Assembly (NCBI GenBank): GCA_963573385.1
Contig: CAUYLG010034897.1
Location: 109,978-173,977 of the forward strand
Direction of reading: 5' to 3'
Source: Cacajao melanocephalus
Lineage: Eukaryota > Chordata > Mammalia > Primates > Pitheciidae
DNA: 64,000 nucleotides
Numbering within the stretch: position 1 is the first letter of the stretch; every line of letters starts with the position of its first letter. Positions 26,156 through 39,989 of the stretch are shown in pieces. The notes below the pieces were generated by a model. The model saw only the letters and a list, made by a program, of their open reading frames with translations. It did no database searches and was not told the DNA's origin. A program made the position numbers and the translations under genes.

Positions 26156-27652
26156 AAGCTTCTAGAGTGAAATGTTTGAACAAGAACCAAAAATGTTAAG
26201 AGCTTAAAATTGCATGAAACAAAGTTACACTGGGACAACTTTGTGACAGCTTGAATTAAATGTGTGGCTACACAGTAGACTTGTTGACTATAATCACAAA
26301 GATTATTCAATTGTTCCTTGTAAAGATCTTAGATGTACTAAACACTTTAATTAATGGAAAAAGTATCCATTTCCTCTCTTCCTCACCATTCTTGTCCCTT
26401 TCTAACATGTGTACTCCAAATAAGATTAAAACTGATTTTCGGAATAAAAGAATTTTTAGAGAGATAAGCCATCAGACAACGAATGCTAACAAATACAGTC
26501 ATTTCAGTCAATAGTCATATCAGTAGAACTGTGTTTCTCAGTTCCCCAAGCAGTCATGTGTGAAAAGTCAAGAATGCTGAGCTTTCAGGGAGAAACACTG
26601 TTGATGCTTTGCTCTCTTTCACAGCATTGTAGATCACTCATAGTTCACAGCATGTGGAACAATACAATCTGTTTTTCATATATCCAAACTAATTACATGC
26701 TGACTCCCTTCAAGTATTCTTATAGTTTTGGTTATAAGGACAAAAAAAAAACTCTATAAAAATAAGGCAGTGTTAATGAGCCTTACACATAAATAATATA
26801 CATGGATACTTCTTCAAATCCATTATACAGAACAATTAAGACCTTATGTTTAATTTCCAAATGAGAATAAAATGTTTTGTAATTAAAGATGTTAATAGGT
26901 TAAAGCCTCCAATTCTGAATTGTGTGCAAAACTATTTCCAGTCTCCCTTCCACAACTTGTCATGGCAAATCTAAATCACATTGTTAGATAGGTAAGGGCA
27001 TGTAACAATGCTTAAAAAATACAATCTTATGCCCTGTGGAATACAATATAAGACAATAAGCAAATATGAAACGCTAATAATGCAGTCAGAGCTAAGTGCT
27101 TAGAGGTATGAAAAGCTCTATTACATTGCAAATATAGGATTTCCTGTCACAGGATTATAAATGGGGATAAAAGAAAAAAAAAATATTTAGGGAAAAAAGC
27201 ACCTTGATTAAAATGCTAATATGGAATTTATATTATCAAGGGTCAACTTGTAGTGACTAGGTTCTTCTGCCTTCCTGTTACTCCTCCATTCTGACCCAAC
27301 CCACTTACTGATATCAGAGAGTCTCTTAACTCTATAGCCACTACTTACTTGGTTTCAAGTATGGAAAAACCAAATTGGATTGACATAACAAGACTCTAAG
27401 AGTCAGAGGAGGAAAAGATTGATTCTCCAGCCTTTTCTAGAGATTGCCTTGAAAGTGACACTAGATCAAGCAGATGGTAAAACTGCATAATTCAAGCCTA
27501 CCTATATTTCCAATAGACTGGAATTAGAACATGAAACTTACATCTTCTAAGATTTTTTTACCCTCACAACACCTAGCTTTTTTAAAAAAACAACTTAAAC
27601 TTTACACTCAGAGTTATCAGATAATAGACGATTTTTGTTAACTAAAAAATAT
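26156..27652. other. Unassigned AT-rich DNA
   Basis: No gene or confident repeat. Short frames at 26260-26514 and 26556-26759 have no recognisable domains. Confidence 0.4.
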
Positions 27653-27966
27653 GTCCACTTGACATGATGGCTCATGCCTATAATCCTAGCACACTGGGAG
27701 GCTAAGGTGGGTGGGTGTGTTGAGCCCAGGAGTTCGAGACCAGCCTGGGAAAATGGCAAAACCCTGTCTCTACAAAAAAAGATACAAAAATTAGTCAGGC
27801 ATGGTGGTGCAAGCCTGTAGTTCAAGCTACACAGGAGGCTAAGTTGGGAAGACTGCTTGGGCCCAGGAGGTTGAGACTGCAATGAGCCAAAATTACACCA
27901 CTGCACTTCAGCTTAAGCGACAGAGCAGGAAGGACTCTGCCTCAAAAAACAAACAAACAAACAAAA
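27653..27966 (+). repeat. Alu SINE, sense (AluJ-like)
   Basis: Strongly diverged dimeric Alu with 'tgttgagcccaggagttcg' and 'cagcctgggaaaatggc' in the left arm, features of the oldest AluJ lineage, and a tail converted to (CAAA)n. Confidence 0.92.
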
Positions 27967-27984
27967 AACCAATACAGATGCCTC

Positions 27985-28260
27985 CTTAGAGAATATCTAC
28001 TATGTGTCAAACATGATGCAAGTGGCTGGGGATATAAAAATGAATAAGATATCTACTATATGGGGTACATGGTTTCGTGGAGAAAGCAAAGAGATACACA
28101 CAGCTAACTCTAATATAATGTAATGTGCTAAATATTATATTAGAAATTTGATTAAATATGACATGAGTACAGATGGCATGATTAATTATTTGGAAGAGGA
28201 AGGTCAGGAAATTGTGTGAATGTGTATGGAAAATGTTATTTTTAAAAACATCAAGTACAC
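27985..28260 (-). repeat. L2 LINE 3' fragment, antisense
   Basis: Reversed L2 3' end: 'atctactatgtgtcaaacat' and 'gtggctggggatataaaaat' match the conserved tail region, with 'gaagaggaaggtcaggaa' further on. Confidence 0.65.
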
Positions 28261-30140
28261 ATTATTACTAGATGATTACATTTGAGCCTTGGCACAAATC
28301 TATTTCTGAAAATGTGGCTTACTATGAGAAGAAAACGCAAATAACTTTAACATTTATGAAAATACCTGAACCAACAGCTAACCTGAATATACAAGAAATA
28401 CCAGTGCCCTAAACTTTACTGTAAGCAAGTATTCAGTGATATTAATTTTGCATAGGGTGTTAAAGTGCTTCCTAATTTGATGCTGCTATTTATACAAGTT
28501 GCTATTTTTCTACATTTACAATCTTGATCTTATTTAATGACCACTTCTTCCAATGAACTAACCTTGACTTTATACTTTGTTCTCACTCTGTAAGATTTTT
28601 TCAGAATATAGGGATGACTAATAAGTTAAGACCAGAGAGGCTGGGTTCTCAGAGTCAAGACCATTAAACAAATACAGAGGGAAACAAGTCATGTTTCATC
28701 TTATGACCTCAATTCCCATTTTCATTTTCATCCATGTAAGACTATGGCTAGAGAAGTAGATTTGCTAAACATCAACATAAAGGTGAACTCTAAAATAGCT
28801 AAAATTTCATAAAGTCCAAATGAAGGCTAATGATGGCTATGGGAGGACACACCTAATTTTATTATAAGGAGGGAGCAGAAAAAAAAAAAACAGTACAAAT
28901 ATCAAAGAAGATTTCAGTGGTATGAAAAATAAGAGAACCAGTAGAATAAATCACAGAGACTAAAAAAGGTGACAAATTTGCAAAAGAAGGGTTACTTTTT
29001 GAAAGTATAAATATTAGAAACAAGTTATTTCCAGTAAGTGGCAGGCCCATGAGGAACTGGGGGAGTGAAAAATACTATCCTGATACAATGGGCTACAAAG
29101 AAAGATGTACATTTGCAAAGAAAGAAAAGTTAAACAAAACAGAAGTCTATATATATGTACCTCAAACACGTTTACAGTAAAATAGATATGGAAACAATTA
29201 TTTCAAGAAGCAATATAAGAAAAATCTTAACCTACTTTATAGGATTAAGTGCATAATCACAGAATTTAACACCAGATAAACAGAAGAAAGGGGCTAAGGC
29301 AAAGATCGAGCATACAGTAAAGAAGTTTAGGGCAATGTATGTGTTCTCACTTGAAACTTCTAATTAAAAGAAAAATCAAAGTTTTTATATATACATATAG
29401 AAAGAATGGAGAAAAGTTTGGGAAGCTGGAGAATTAAAATTTAGAGGACCGTTTGTGAATTAAACAATAAGAAACAGTAAACAAGTTTTCATGAACGCAA
29501 ATCATTGTTAAACTATAACCAGTAAGAATTAATTACTATTAATATACTATCTATAATATTTTTACACTTATTTAACAAATATTACAGATACACGGAGTCT
29601 AACAAAACATTAATCTTATGCTTTGTTTGGGAAAGTTGTTTATTGGAAAAACGTTGAGACATACTGGATTTAACATATTATCACGCTCAGTACCTAGGTA
29701 TGGTCATTTTGAGATAAATATTTTTTTGAATTATCCCAACTGAAATTCATGAGATTAAAAAAAACACATTTGTTACCAAGTACAACTAGTTAGAGTTTAA
29801 CCAATAATTTACATATAATTGCTCATATATTTTAGACAAATGGTCTACTGATTTATAATACTAAAAAGAGCAAATTGAACAGTCTGCTTTATGAAAACTT
29901 TTCAATAAATTTATTGATTAAACTGATTAAGGTGAAGATTTAGCAAGACAGTCAAAAGAAAGTGAACTGTAAGTAAACTGTCACAATTCCATTTCACATG
30001 ATTATAAAAATAATTCTGCATGTTCTAGGAAAAGAAAAGTTGATCTGTTTTTCTTCATCTGCAAAAGAGAGATCCTAACTGTCACCTGAGCATATAGTAA
30101 ACACTAAAGAATGTATGGCTACCAGTAATAGAATAGAATG
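28261..30140. other. Unassigned AT-rich DNA
   Basis: About 1.9 kb of AT-rich sequence with a short A-run at 28880 and no recognisable gene or repeat. Confidence 0.4.
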
Positions 30141-30203
30141 AATATACATATACATGTGTGTGCATGTGTGCCTGCATGCATCTGTGTGTGTCTAGATGTG
30201 TTT
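30141..30203. repeat. TG/CA-rich simple repeat
   Basis: Degenerate TG dinucleotide tract with 'gcatg' interruptions. Confidence 0.8.
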
Positions 30204-31709
30204 AAAAAATGTGGCAAATGATGAAACAATGATATAAATTTCAAACATTAGTTTACTTAATTTAAATGTCAAAGTACAGATAAGCCAGAGAAAGTATACC
30301 ATTAGTTTTATGACAATGTATTTCTGTCAAATTATAAAAAGATTTTGTTATTAACTCTCTGAATCGAAATAGGACTCAGTTTTACTGCACATTAGATTTA
30401 TCCACTCAGATAATAGAGTTAAATATTTTCGGCTCTCCACAAAAATCTGCAGATAGTTTTACTTCCAATATAATTTGTTTTTATGTAGAAGAACTTGAAT
30501 ATCTACATGGGCATCTCTAATAAGGCTTCTTTAAGTTAAAAATTAGTGATTTAGAAATGATAGCTACATTACAACAAAGTAGATTATAATTAAAGCACAC
30601 CAATAAAAACATGGCTCACGTTAGCACTGAGAAAAAATTTTTTCCCTACAGTCTACACTAGTTTCCTAAAGGCAACCTTATTTCAAATACAAATATATTA
30701 TTATTTCCTTTTGATGCTGCTGCAATGATTTAAAGGGTTTCCTAATTTAGGCTACTTTGCTTATATATCTTAACAGAGTGCTAGCTATTTTACATTCAAT
30801 GACTCTAGGAAATTTATATTTTTGATTACAGACAGAAATCAAATGGTCAAGTTAAATCTTTAAAGAAATGTATTGCCAGAATTTTAAAAAGAATGGGTGA
30901 CTCATCAGTTACAAAAATGGCAAAAACAAAAAATATTGCAAGTTTCTTGCTTATTTCTTCTTTTCTAGACTTTTTGCAAATTTTACCTTTGCATTTACCT
31001 TGTGAAGATACAAAACCAAACAAAAATACATGCAAGTATTCTGAAGTAACTGGACACTTTTTTCAGGCAAGTATGTAGAGATATTCCTTATCAACACCAA
31101 GAAATTTTTAAAAATTTTTCTTATTAAACTCCTTTAATTCTATGAACCATTATCTAACATTCCATCAAGACAATGTACAAAAATTGGGAATTAGAAAAAT
31201 ATTATATGATCTCATTTACAACAGATACACATTGTTTCTATGAACCTATACTCAAAGCCTGAAAATATCTTTGACTCTTTATCTCCCAAATATTTATCAT
31301 ATCTTACAGATCTTTGTCATATTTCCTTCATTCACCAAATTCTATTTCTAATATCAGTCCGATTTTTCAGACTCCAGCAACAGCATTCTAATTGGTCTCT
31401 TGCTGTCTCTCTTCCTTCTAACACATTTGTTGGATAAATCTACTAAAATTATGTACCATATCACGATAACCCCTTAAACAACAAAAAATTTTAGCACTCT
31501 GAACACCTATCCCACTCATCCAGTGAAGATTTCCTTGACCATTTCAGCCAGAATTTTAAAAAATATTTTCTAAATTTCTACAATTTTTATTTTTGTACTA
31601 CCCATACAACATTTCTATGATAATTATATGTGTATATTTAAACATCTTAAATATATGGCTAAATATTTACTTCTTTCTAAGTAAATATTGAATCCATAGA
31701 TTCTGGAGA
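30204..31709. other. Unassigned AT-rich DNA
   Basis: About 1.5 kb with no recognisable gene or repeat. Overlapping opposite-strand frames of about 60 codons near 30847-31078 are chance. Confidence 0.4.
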
Positions 31710-31905
31710 TGAAAGCAAGTTTCTTAATCTGCCTCAGTTTATTTATCTGTAACACAAGGACAATTGTGATACTAATTTGATAGGCTGTCACAAGGAAACA
31801 ATAAATTTTATAGCACCTGGATCTATGTGCCAGGTATACATACTAAGTACTCAGTAAAAGTAGCTATAAATATAATAATAACAGCTATTATTTCAGGACA
31901 TTTTC
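31710..31905 (+). repeat. MIR SINE, sense
   Basis: MIR signature: 'ctgcctcagtttatttatct' followed by 'gataggctgtcacaaggaaa', 'atgtgccaggtatacata' and 'actcagtaaaagtagctata'. Confidence 0.75.
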
Positions 31906-32249
31906 CTATTATAATTAAACTACAGACATTTAACATTTATTGAATTGCATTTCATTTTTTAGACTTGTTATTCACTTTTATAAAATAAAATGCAGGTGAT
32001 AAAGGAATGAACTAGGTTTTGGAAGACATTCTTGAACTTAAAATCACAAAATTTATTTGATTTTTTAGCAGTTCTCCAGCTGTGGTCCATGGTGTGACAC
32101 CTAGGGTTCTCTGAATTTCATTTACTCCATAAATAAAAAGTATTTTCATGAATAGTTTCAGACCTAGTCTTTTTTACTATTATGACATTTGCACTGATAT
32201 TGCAGAAACAGTGGTGGATAAAACGTCAGGTATTTTGGCAAGAACCAAC

Positions 32250-33215
32250 TCAGTGACATAGTGCAACATCACTGAGTTGCAAAGACTACTGAAAGCTTTG
32301 AGCACGCTTTTTTAATATTCTAGGTGTTGAAATAAAACAAACACATAAAACACTTATGTTGCATTTCTAAGTCAGTTGTTGTCTCACATATAACACTTGG
32401 GTGATTCAAATGCAAGCAGAATAAGCTACATTTTTCATGGAACACCATTATTACTTGAAGAAATAACTGATGGAAAAAATCAAAGTTAAACAGAGGCAGG
32501 CATTTGGCAGACATTTGCTTGAAAATAAATCACTAACACTTCATGACAATTTTTGTTGCAAAGTTGAAAATTTGAATTTCTGACATCTTGATTCTGCCGC
32601 TGTGAATGTGAAAGCTTTCTACTTCTCATAGTATTTTTAGAGAATATGTGTGGTGATATTAACAAATGTGAATCTTTTATGATATTGTTAATGGAGTAGA
32701 ATATTTGCATAACCAGTGAACTAATATTTTCTAATTCAAATCATACATAGTGAAAGATGTATTCAAGGTGCAATATAAACCAATGAATTTGAACATAACA
32801 AAGCAAGAAACAAAGTTCACTGATATGGTTTGAGATTCCATACTGTAATTAACCATTTAGACATCACCAATTGTCAAACTTTGATGTAGCACAAAAGAAG
32901 AATGGTGGATGTGTTTATTACCTTGATGGTGGTAATGGTGTCAAGGATATACGTATATCTCCAAACTCATTAAATTATATGTATTAAACATGTACAGTTT
33001 TTTGTATATAAACTGTACCTCCACAGAGCCGTTTTTAAAAAAAAATTCACAATTTTCTGAAAAAGCTATTGACATGCTCATTCTCTTTCATCTCTTAGAT
33101 AATGAAATATGGTAAGCCAATATTCTCTTTCTATATTCCAAATGTATTGTCACAGATTAAATGCAGAGTCAGAATACAGTCCAACTGTCTTCTATTAATT
33201 CATTTATTAAGTAGA
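32250..33215 (+). pseudogene. Relic hAT transposase
   Basis: A hAT transposase cuts and pastes its element by a DDE-type RNase-H fold and dimerises by a C-terminal domain. Here the plus strand retains the order of blocks of such a protein, but every block is in a different frame and carries stops. The block at 32335-32395 corresponds to the conserved region around the 'TEVRWLS' motif of the family; here that motif is already altered. The C-terminal region is split by the L1 insertion at 32902-33047 and resumes at 33048 ('attcacaattttctgaaaaa'). The element cannot encode a protein. It is not a domesticated gene, because no long frame is preserved. Confidence 0.6.
32902..33047 (+). repeat. L1 3' end inserted into the hAT element
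   Basis: About 146 bp matching the 3' terminus of an old L1 (L1M type): 'ggtggatgtgtttattacct', 'ccaaactcattaaattat', 'gtatataaactgtacctcc', ending in an A tail. hAT sequence flanks it on both sides and reads on, so it inserted after the hAT transposon. Confidence 0.75.
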
Positions 33216-33467
33216 TATGCAAAAAATATTAAGACAATGCCATTCATCTCATTTTAAATATATATATATTATTTCATCATATATTAATACACAATGGCTT
33301 TGTTTTATTTATAAATAAACTATTAATAAATGTTTTAAAATTCTCAATTCTAACTTCCAATAAGATAAATATTGATATAACCTATGTAAGTAGAATCTGT
33401 TTGATGTTCTAAATATTTTTTTAAGAATGTAAAAGTCAGAACACCAAAATTCCCTGACAACTGGCAC

Positions 33468-34594
33468 TGTACCTCACTCTATAAAACAGTCACTCTAGAA
33501 AGTAATAAACAATAGATTCTGCCTTACAAAAACATCTCTTAGTTTCTCATTGCCTTATTTAGGAAGGATTTTTTCTAAGATTCATCTGCAATGCAAAGTG
33601 GTAAAAGAACCAGAAAGATTTTGGAAAATATTTTTAATATCAAATATGTAACTGCAGAATACAAAAACAGAGTTATCAGATGAAATGCCTACTCCTAAAG
33701 GAATATACTCATGATAGATGTGTTCTGATTCTTGCCAATTCACCTTGTAATGATATTGGCAAACTTGTTTATACTGTTTTGATTCACTCAACTTTAGAAT
33801 TTAGGTAAACTAAAAAAAATCAGGTTTAGAATTTTGCAGAAAAGCAAGGTAAGTTGTGTTAAATTTTTCTCTATCAAGTTTTATTGGAAAATTATAACTG
33901 CTAAATTTTATTAATCTTTTTGTCTATATAATACTGAAGAGGTCATATTCTCCTGTTTCATATTATGCTTTGAAATCATTTTTTCTCAGTCTTTCGTGTA
34001 TCCAGGGTGGCAGATTACTCACTGGTTAAGTGTTATCCTGAACTGGACAGGACCAAATTAAAACATTGGCTGGAACTTGTTTTAATCAGGAAGCCAAGGT
34101 TTGTGGTGGGCAGCAGGACACCAAATTTATCAAAAGCCCAACAACAGTCAAAGCCAAGATTATTTTTAAAATACAAATGTTCAATTTCTAAGGAGATTCT
34201 TATAATCCAGAGCACTGCTTACATTAGCACTTAGTTGTCACTTACATTTTGATCATTTAATTGTTAATAAACTATTCTGTCTAATCATGTGGTAAAAAGC
34301 AATAAAGAAGTGATAATCCAAATAGTAACCATATGGAAACTATGTGGAAGATAACAAATAGGAATTTAGAAAAAAATCAAATGACTATTCTAAATTTTTT
34401 CCACTTATTCAATAGGATTGAGAAACAGAACTTACCATGAGTTAGATAAAAAGAAAAAGAAAATACTGTACTTCCTTAAGCCAGCAACATTTCAACACAA
34501 ATGATAAGAATGACAAGGTTGATATAAAAATAGAAAAAGAAAGTAGTCTTTAAATAGGAGACCACCCTATGTGTCAAGTATATGATAAAGATGA
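33468..34594. other. Unassigned DNA
   Basis: About 1.1 kb with no recognised repeat or gene. Two opposite-strand frames at 34007-34234 and 34033-34215 have no domain similarity. Confidence 0.4.
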
Positions 34595-34740
34595 AGTACT
34601 ATAAGAGAGCAGTCAGAGAAGACTATGTAAGCAAGACAAGCTATTTGAGGTAGGCACTCAGGAGTGTTATGCAGTAGAGGTCAGAAGGAGTGGAGGGAGG
34701 GTATTTGAGGTGAAAAAGCACAGTCAGTGGCATGAAGATA
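34595..34740 (-). repeat. Possible L2 LINE fragment, antisense
   Basis: A weak reversed L2 pattern: 'ctatttgaggtaggcactca' then 'gtggagggagggtatttgag' and 'aaaagcacagtcagtggca'. Very diverged. Confidence 0.35.
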
Positions 34741-35324
34741 AGCATAAAATAAGTATTCTTTTTCTAATGAAAAAGAATAAATATTGCATGTTTCTGATCA
34801 CACTGCTGAAGAAGTAATGGACATAGAAAATTCTGAAGTTATTAATCTTCCTATTGATGTAGGAGCAGAAGACCAGTTGGGCATATTACGAATGCAAGGT
34901 GTATTTCACAGGTATGAATGAGAATTAATTCAGTGTTTTACAGCCAGATATATTTTTGTCCTGTTGATTTTTACAAAACTTTTGAAAAATGAATCAGTCT
35001 TTCCATAGGTTTGGAAGGTTTATTTTGTTTATTTCTGTTCTTCTCTACAAAAATCCACATGGATTTGACATAATGATAAATTATGCAGTTTAAAAAAATC
35101 TGTAATAAAAACTTTCACATTAGATATTATGAAAACACTCATCCAGGTGATTTATAAATGGACAATTCTACTTTCAATCATATCTTTAGTGATTACCAAC
35201 TGTTAAATAACCTTTCTACCAGAAAGTGTCAGCTATATTATATTACAGGGAGAAAGGGAATATAAATAGTAAAATATTTCAAACACCAATAAATGTGGTC
35301 AATCCAGAAGTCCCAAAATGTAGC
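34741..35324. other. Unassigned spacer
   Basis: Nothing recognisable before the L1 start. Confidence 0.4.
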
Positions 35325-37222
35325 TAGTTACCCTCCCAAGACTAAACCAGGTAGAAGTCAAATCTCTGTATACAAGTTCTGAAATTGAGGTTGCAATTAA
35401 TAGACTACCAAAAAAAAAAAAAAAAAAAAAAAGCCCACGACCAGATGGATTCACAGCTGAATTCTACCAGAGGTACAAAGAGGAGCTGATACCATTCCTT
35501 CTGAAACTATTGCAAATAATAGAAAAAAAGGAACTCCTCCCTAATTCATTATATGAGGCCAGCATCATCCTGATACCAAAACTTGGCAGAGACACAACAA
35601 AAAATTTCCCTGATGAACATCAATGCAAAAATCCTCAATAAAACACTGGTAAATTGAATCCAGTGACACATAAAAAAGCTTATCCACCACAATCAAGTCA
35701 GCTTCATCCCTGGGGTGCAAGGCTTGTTCAACATATGCAAATCAATAAACATAATCCATCACATAAGAAGAACCAATGACAAAACCCACATGATTATTTC
35801 AATAGATGCAGAAAAGGCCTTTGATACAATTCAACATCCTTCAGGTTAAAAACTGTCAATAAACTAGGTGTTGATGGAACATACCTCAAAATACTAAGGG
35901 CCATTTATGACAAACCCATAGCCAATCTCATACTGAATGGGCAAAAGCTGGAAGCATTTCCTTTGAAAAGTGGCACAAGACAAGGATGCCCTCTCTCACC
36001 ACTCCTATTCAACATAGTATTAAAACTCTGGCCAGGGCAATCAGGCAAGAGAAAGAAACAAAGGATATTCAAATAGGAAGAGAGGAAGTCAAATTATCCC
36101 TGTTTGCAGATGACATGATTTTAAAGTTAGAAAACACCATTGTCACAGTCCAAAATCTCCTTAAGCTGATAAGCAACTTCAGCAAAGTCTCAAGATACAA
36201 AATCAATGTGCAAAAATCACAAGCATTCCTATGTACCAACAATAGACAAGCAGAGAGCAAATCATGGATGAACTTCCATTCACAATTGCTACAAAGAGAA
36301 TAAAATAACTAAGAATGCAACTTATAAGGGATGTGAAGGACTTCTTCAAGAAGAATTATAAACCATTGCTCAAGGAAATAAGAGAGGGCACAAACAAATA
36401 GGAAAATATTCCATGCTCATGGATAGGAAGAATGAATATCGTGAAAATGGCCATACTGCCCAAACTAATTTATAGATTCAATGCTATTCCCATCAAGCTA
36501 CCATTGACTTTCTTTGCAGAATTACAAAAAAAAAAAAAAAAAAACTACTTTAAATTTTATATGGAACCAAAAAAGAGCCCAAATAGCCAACACAATCCTA
36601 AGCAAAAAGAACAAATTGGAGGCATCATGCTACCTGACTTCAAAATATACTACAAGGCTACAGTAACCAAAACAGCATGGTATTGGTACCAAAACAGATA
36701 TTTGACCAATGGAATTAAACAGAGACGTCAGAAATAACATCAGACATCTACAACCAACTGATCTTCAACAAACATGACAAAAACAAGCAATGGGGAAAGG
36801 ATTCCTTATTGGTGCTGAAAAAACTGGCTAGCCACATGCACAAAACTGAAACTGGACCCCTTTCTTACATCTTATACAAAAATTAATTCAAGATGAATTA
36901 AAAACTTAAATGTAAAACCCCAAACCATACAAATGGTTTCCTGCCTTCAAGAAAGCCTAGGCAATACCATTCAGGACATAGGTATGGGACAAGACTTCAT
37001 GACTAAAACATCATAAGCAATTGCAACAAAAGCCAAAATTGACAAATGGGATCTAATTAAACTAAAGAGCTTCTGCACAATAAAATAAACTATCATCAGA
37101 GTGAACAGGCAACCTACAGAATGGGAGAAACATTTTTCATTCTACCCACTGGACAAAGGTCTAATATCCAGAATCTACAAGGAACTTAAAAAATGTGCAG
37201 TAAAAAAAAAAAGAACCCCATC

Positions 37223-37546
<324 letters not shown>

Positions 37547-38352
37547 TTAAAAGAAGACATTTATGCAACCAAAAAACATATGAAAAAAAAGCTCATCATC
37601 ATGGTCATTAGAGAAGTGCAAATCAAAACCACAAAGAAATACCATCTCATGCCAGTCTGAATGGCCATTACTAAAAAGTCAAGAAACAACAGATGCTTGT
37701 GAGGCTGTGGAGAAATAGGAATGCTTTTACACTGTTGGTGGGAGTGTAAATTAGTAAATTAGTTCAACCATTGCAGAAGACAGTGTGGCAATTCCTCAAG
37801 AATCGAGAACCAGAAATATCATTTGACCCAGCAATCCCATTACTGGGTCTATACCCAGAGGATTATAAATAATTCTACTACAAAGACACGTGCACGTTTG
37901 TTTAGTGCAGCACTATTTACAATAGCAAAGACTTGCAACCAACTCAAATGCCCATCAATGATACACTAGATAAAGAAAATGTAGCACATATACACCATGG
38001 AATACTATGCAGCCATAAAAGGATGAGTTCATGTCATTTGCAAGGACATGGATGAAGCTGGAAGCCATAATTCTCAGCAAACTAACACAGGAACAGAAAA
38101 CCAAACACCATATGTTCTCATTCATAAGTGGAATTTGAACAATGAGAAAAAATGGACACAGGGAAGGGAACATCACACACTGGGGTATGTGGAGGGTGGC
38201 TGACAAGGGGAGGGAGAGGATTAGGACGAATACCCAATGCATATGGCACTTAAAACCTAGATGATGTGTTGATAGGTTCAGCAAACCACCATGGCACATG
38301 TATACCTATGTTAATAAACCTGCACATTGTGCACATGTATCCCAGAACTTAA

Positions 38353-38447
38353 ATATATATATTTACTTCACATATAGCTTTACATATATATTTACATATA
38401 CAAATATGTATATTATATACACATATATTACTTTATATATATACCTA
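38353..38447. repeat. TA-rich simple repeat
   Basis: Degenerate TA/CATATA tract directly after the L1 end, probably grown from its A-rich tail. Confidence 0.75.
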
Positions 38448-39989
38448 GTGAAACTATAAAAATATGTTTTCATCATTGAATATTCATTTTAAAGATGCAA
38501 TTACTATATCCAAATAAATAATAATGACCAAGTAACTTGAATAGTTATATCTGATTATCAAATATTATGGCCAATTAGGATTTATCACATATAAATTATT
38601 AACTTTGAATATATTAAAGTTTAAAACTATTTTAACATTTCTGAAATTTTTGAATACTCTTTAATCACTATGCCAGTGAGTCACAGAATTTCTAAAATAC
38701 TTCTGAATAAGAAAATAATGTGATTTTTCTAAGGGTTAAATGAAATGTAATACATATAAGGTACTTATAAGAGTGTCTAGAGCATAATAAAAGTTATCTA
38801 TTATAATGATGATAATAGAATCAACCATATATGTAACTTAAAGTGATTTAAAGTGCTCTAAAAATATTAACCAGATTTTCTTTTAGATAGTTCTTGTCAT
38901 TCTTTATATACTTAATTTATTCAGGATTTGTATATTTAATATTTATGTTTACAATTGATTTTTCAAATGCAGCTTTGTTAAAACACTTTTATTCAGCTTC
39001 TCTATCTGTAAGTTTTCACTTATATCTTCTGTAAATTTATATTAGTATCAATATTATACAAGGGTATCTCCAATTTTAAAATCTTGAGTTTACTTATTTT
39101 GTATTTTTCTGAACATCATTGTTAACAATAATCTTTTTAGGCACCATGGAAGTGTATGGCAAAAATTAATATAGTCCTTTGTTTATAACAACATAATAAA
39201 TTGTTAGATGGAATACCAGATTCTGATATTTCAACTATGAAAATAAAAATTTTAAGCCCAAGGCATAATAAAAAATCTCCACATTTAAAATTGAACATTT
39301 TCAACAAAAATATCTGTAGTCTTCCAAGAGCCTTTATTATATCACTGTTAAACAACTCAACCTTTTAGTCTTGAGTGTTTTTTTTAAGCAATAAAGTTAA
39401 ATTAAAAAAAAATAAGGACTTTTTGAGATCAGGTTAAAGCCAATATGATTTCTTTTGGTAAAAATAACAATACTTCGTAGCAATGGGAAAAACAGCATTA
39501 CTTGGTAATAATTGTATTAGATATTTTTAAGTGGCAATAAACAGTTACCACAAAATACTAAATAATCATATATTCTATATAATTAAGGTTACATAAGAAA
39601 GATTCATGTATCTTGTGTAACGTATTGAGACTGAGGTAGAAAAATATCAATTTGTTTACATTTAAATGATAATTTGTCTTTGTGTAAAACAGTGGAACAG
39701 CCCTAAGAGTGAAAGTAAATGACTTGTGGAATAATGTAAAGTAGTTTTAAAACCTCTATGATTGAAAATTTTGCAAAAATAAGCACACACTTGTTTTTAT
39801 AAAGTGTTACCTCCCAAAGTATATGTAATAAGAAAAGTTTTCTCCTAGGCCATTTTACTCTTCTCTAAGACGGATGATACTACAACAGACAAGATAATAT
39901 ATATTTAGGCATGTTATTGTTTAGCCAGGTAATTTATAGCTTTAATAAATAGTATTTTAATTGAAGAAATTCTTTATACATTAAAACTT
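38448..39989. other. Unassigned AT-rich DNA
   Basis: About 1.5 kb of AT-rich sequence with no recognisable gene or repeat. Confidence 0.4.

Larger units (their letters stand above)
32067..33467 (+). mobile_element. hAT (Charlie-group) DNA transposon fossil with nested L1 piece
   Basis: The left end 'tagcagttctccagctgtgg' and the right end 'ccctgacaactggca' are decayed versions of hAT terminal inverted repeats. Between them lies a relic ZBED-type hAT transposase, readable from about 32300 ('cttttttaatattctaggtg') through 'ttttcatggaacaccattat' (32433) and 'gcatttggcagacatttgct' (32500) to the C-terminal dimerisation region at 33050-33200. An L1 3' end sits inside (32902-33047). The internal reading frame is interrupted throughout. 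The exact family within the Charlie group is not assigned. Confidence 0.7.
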
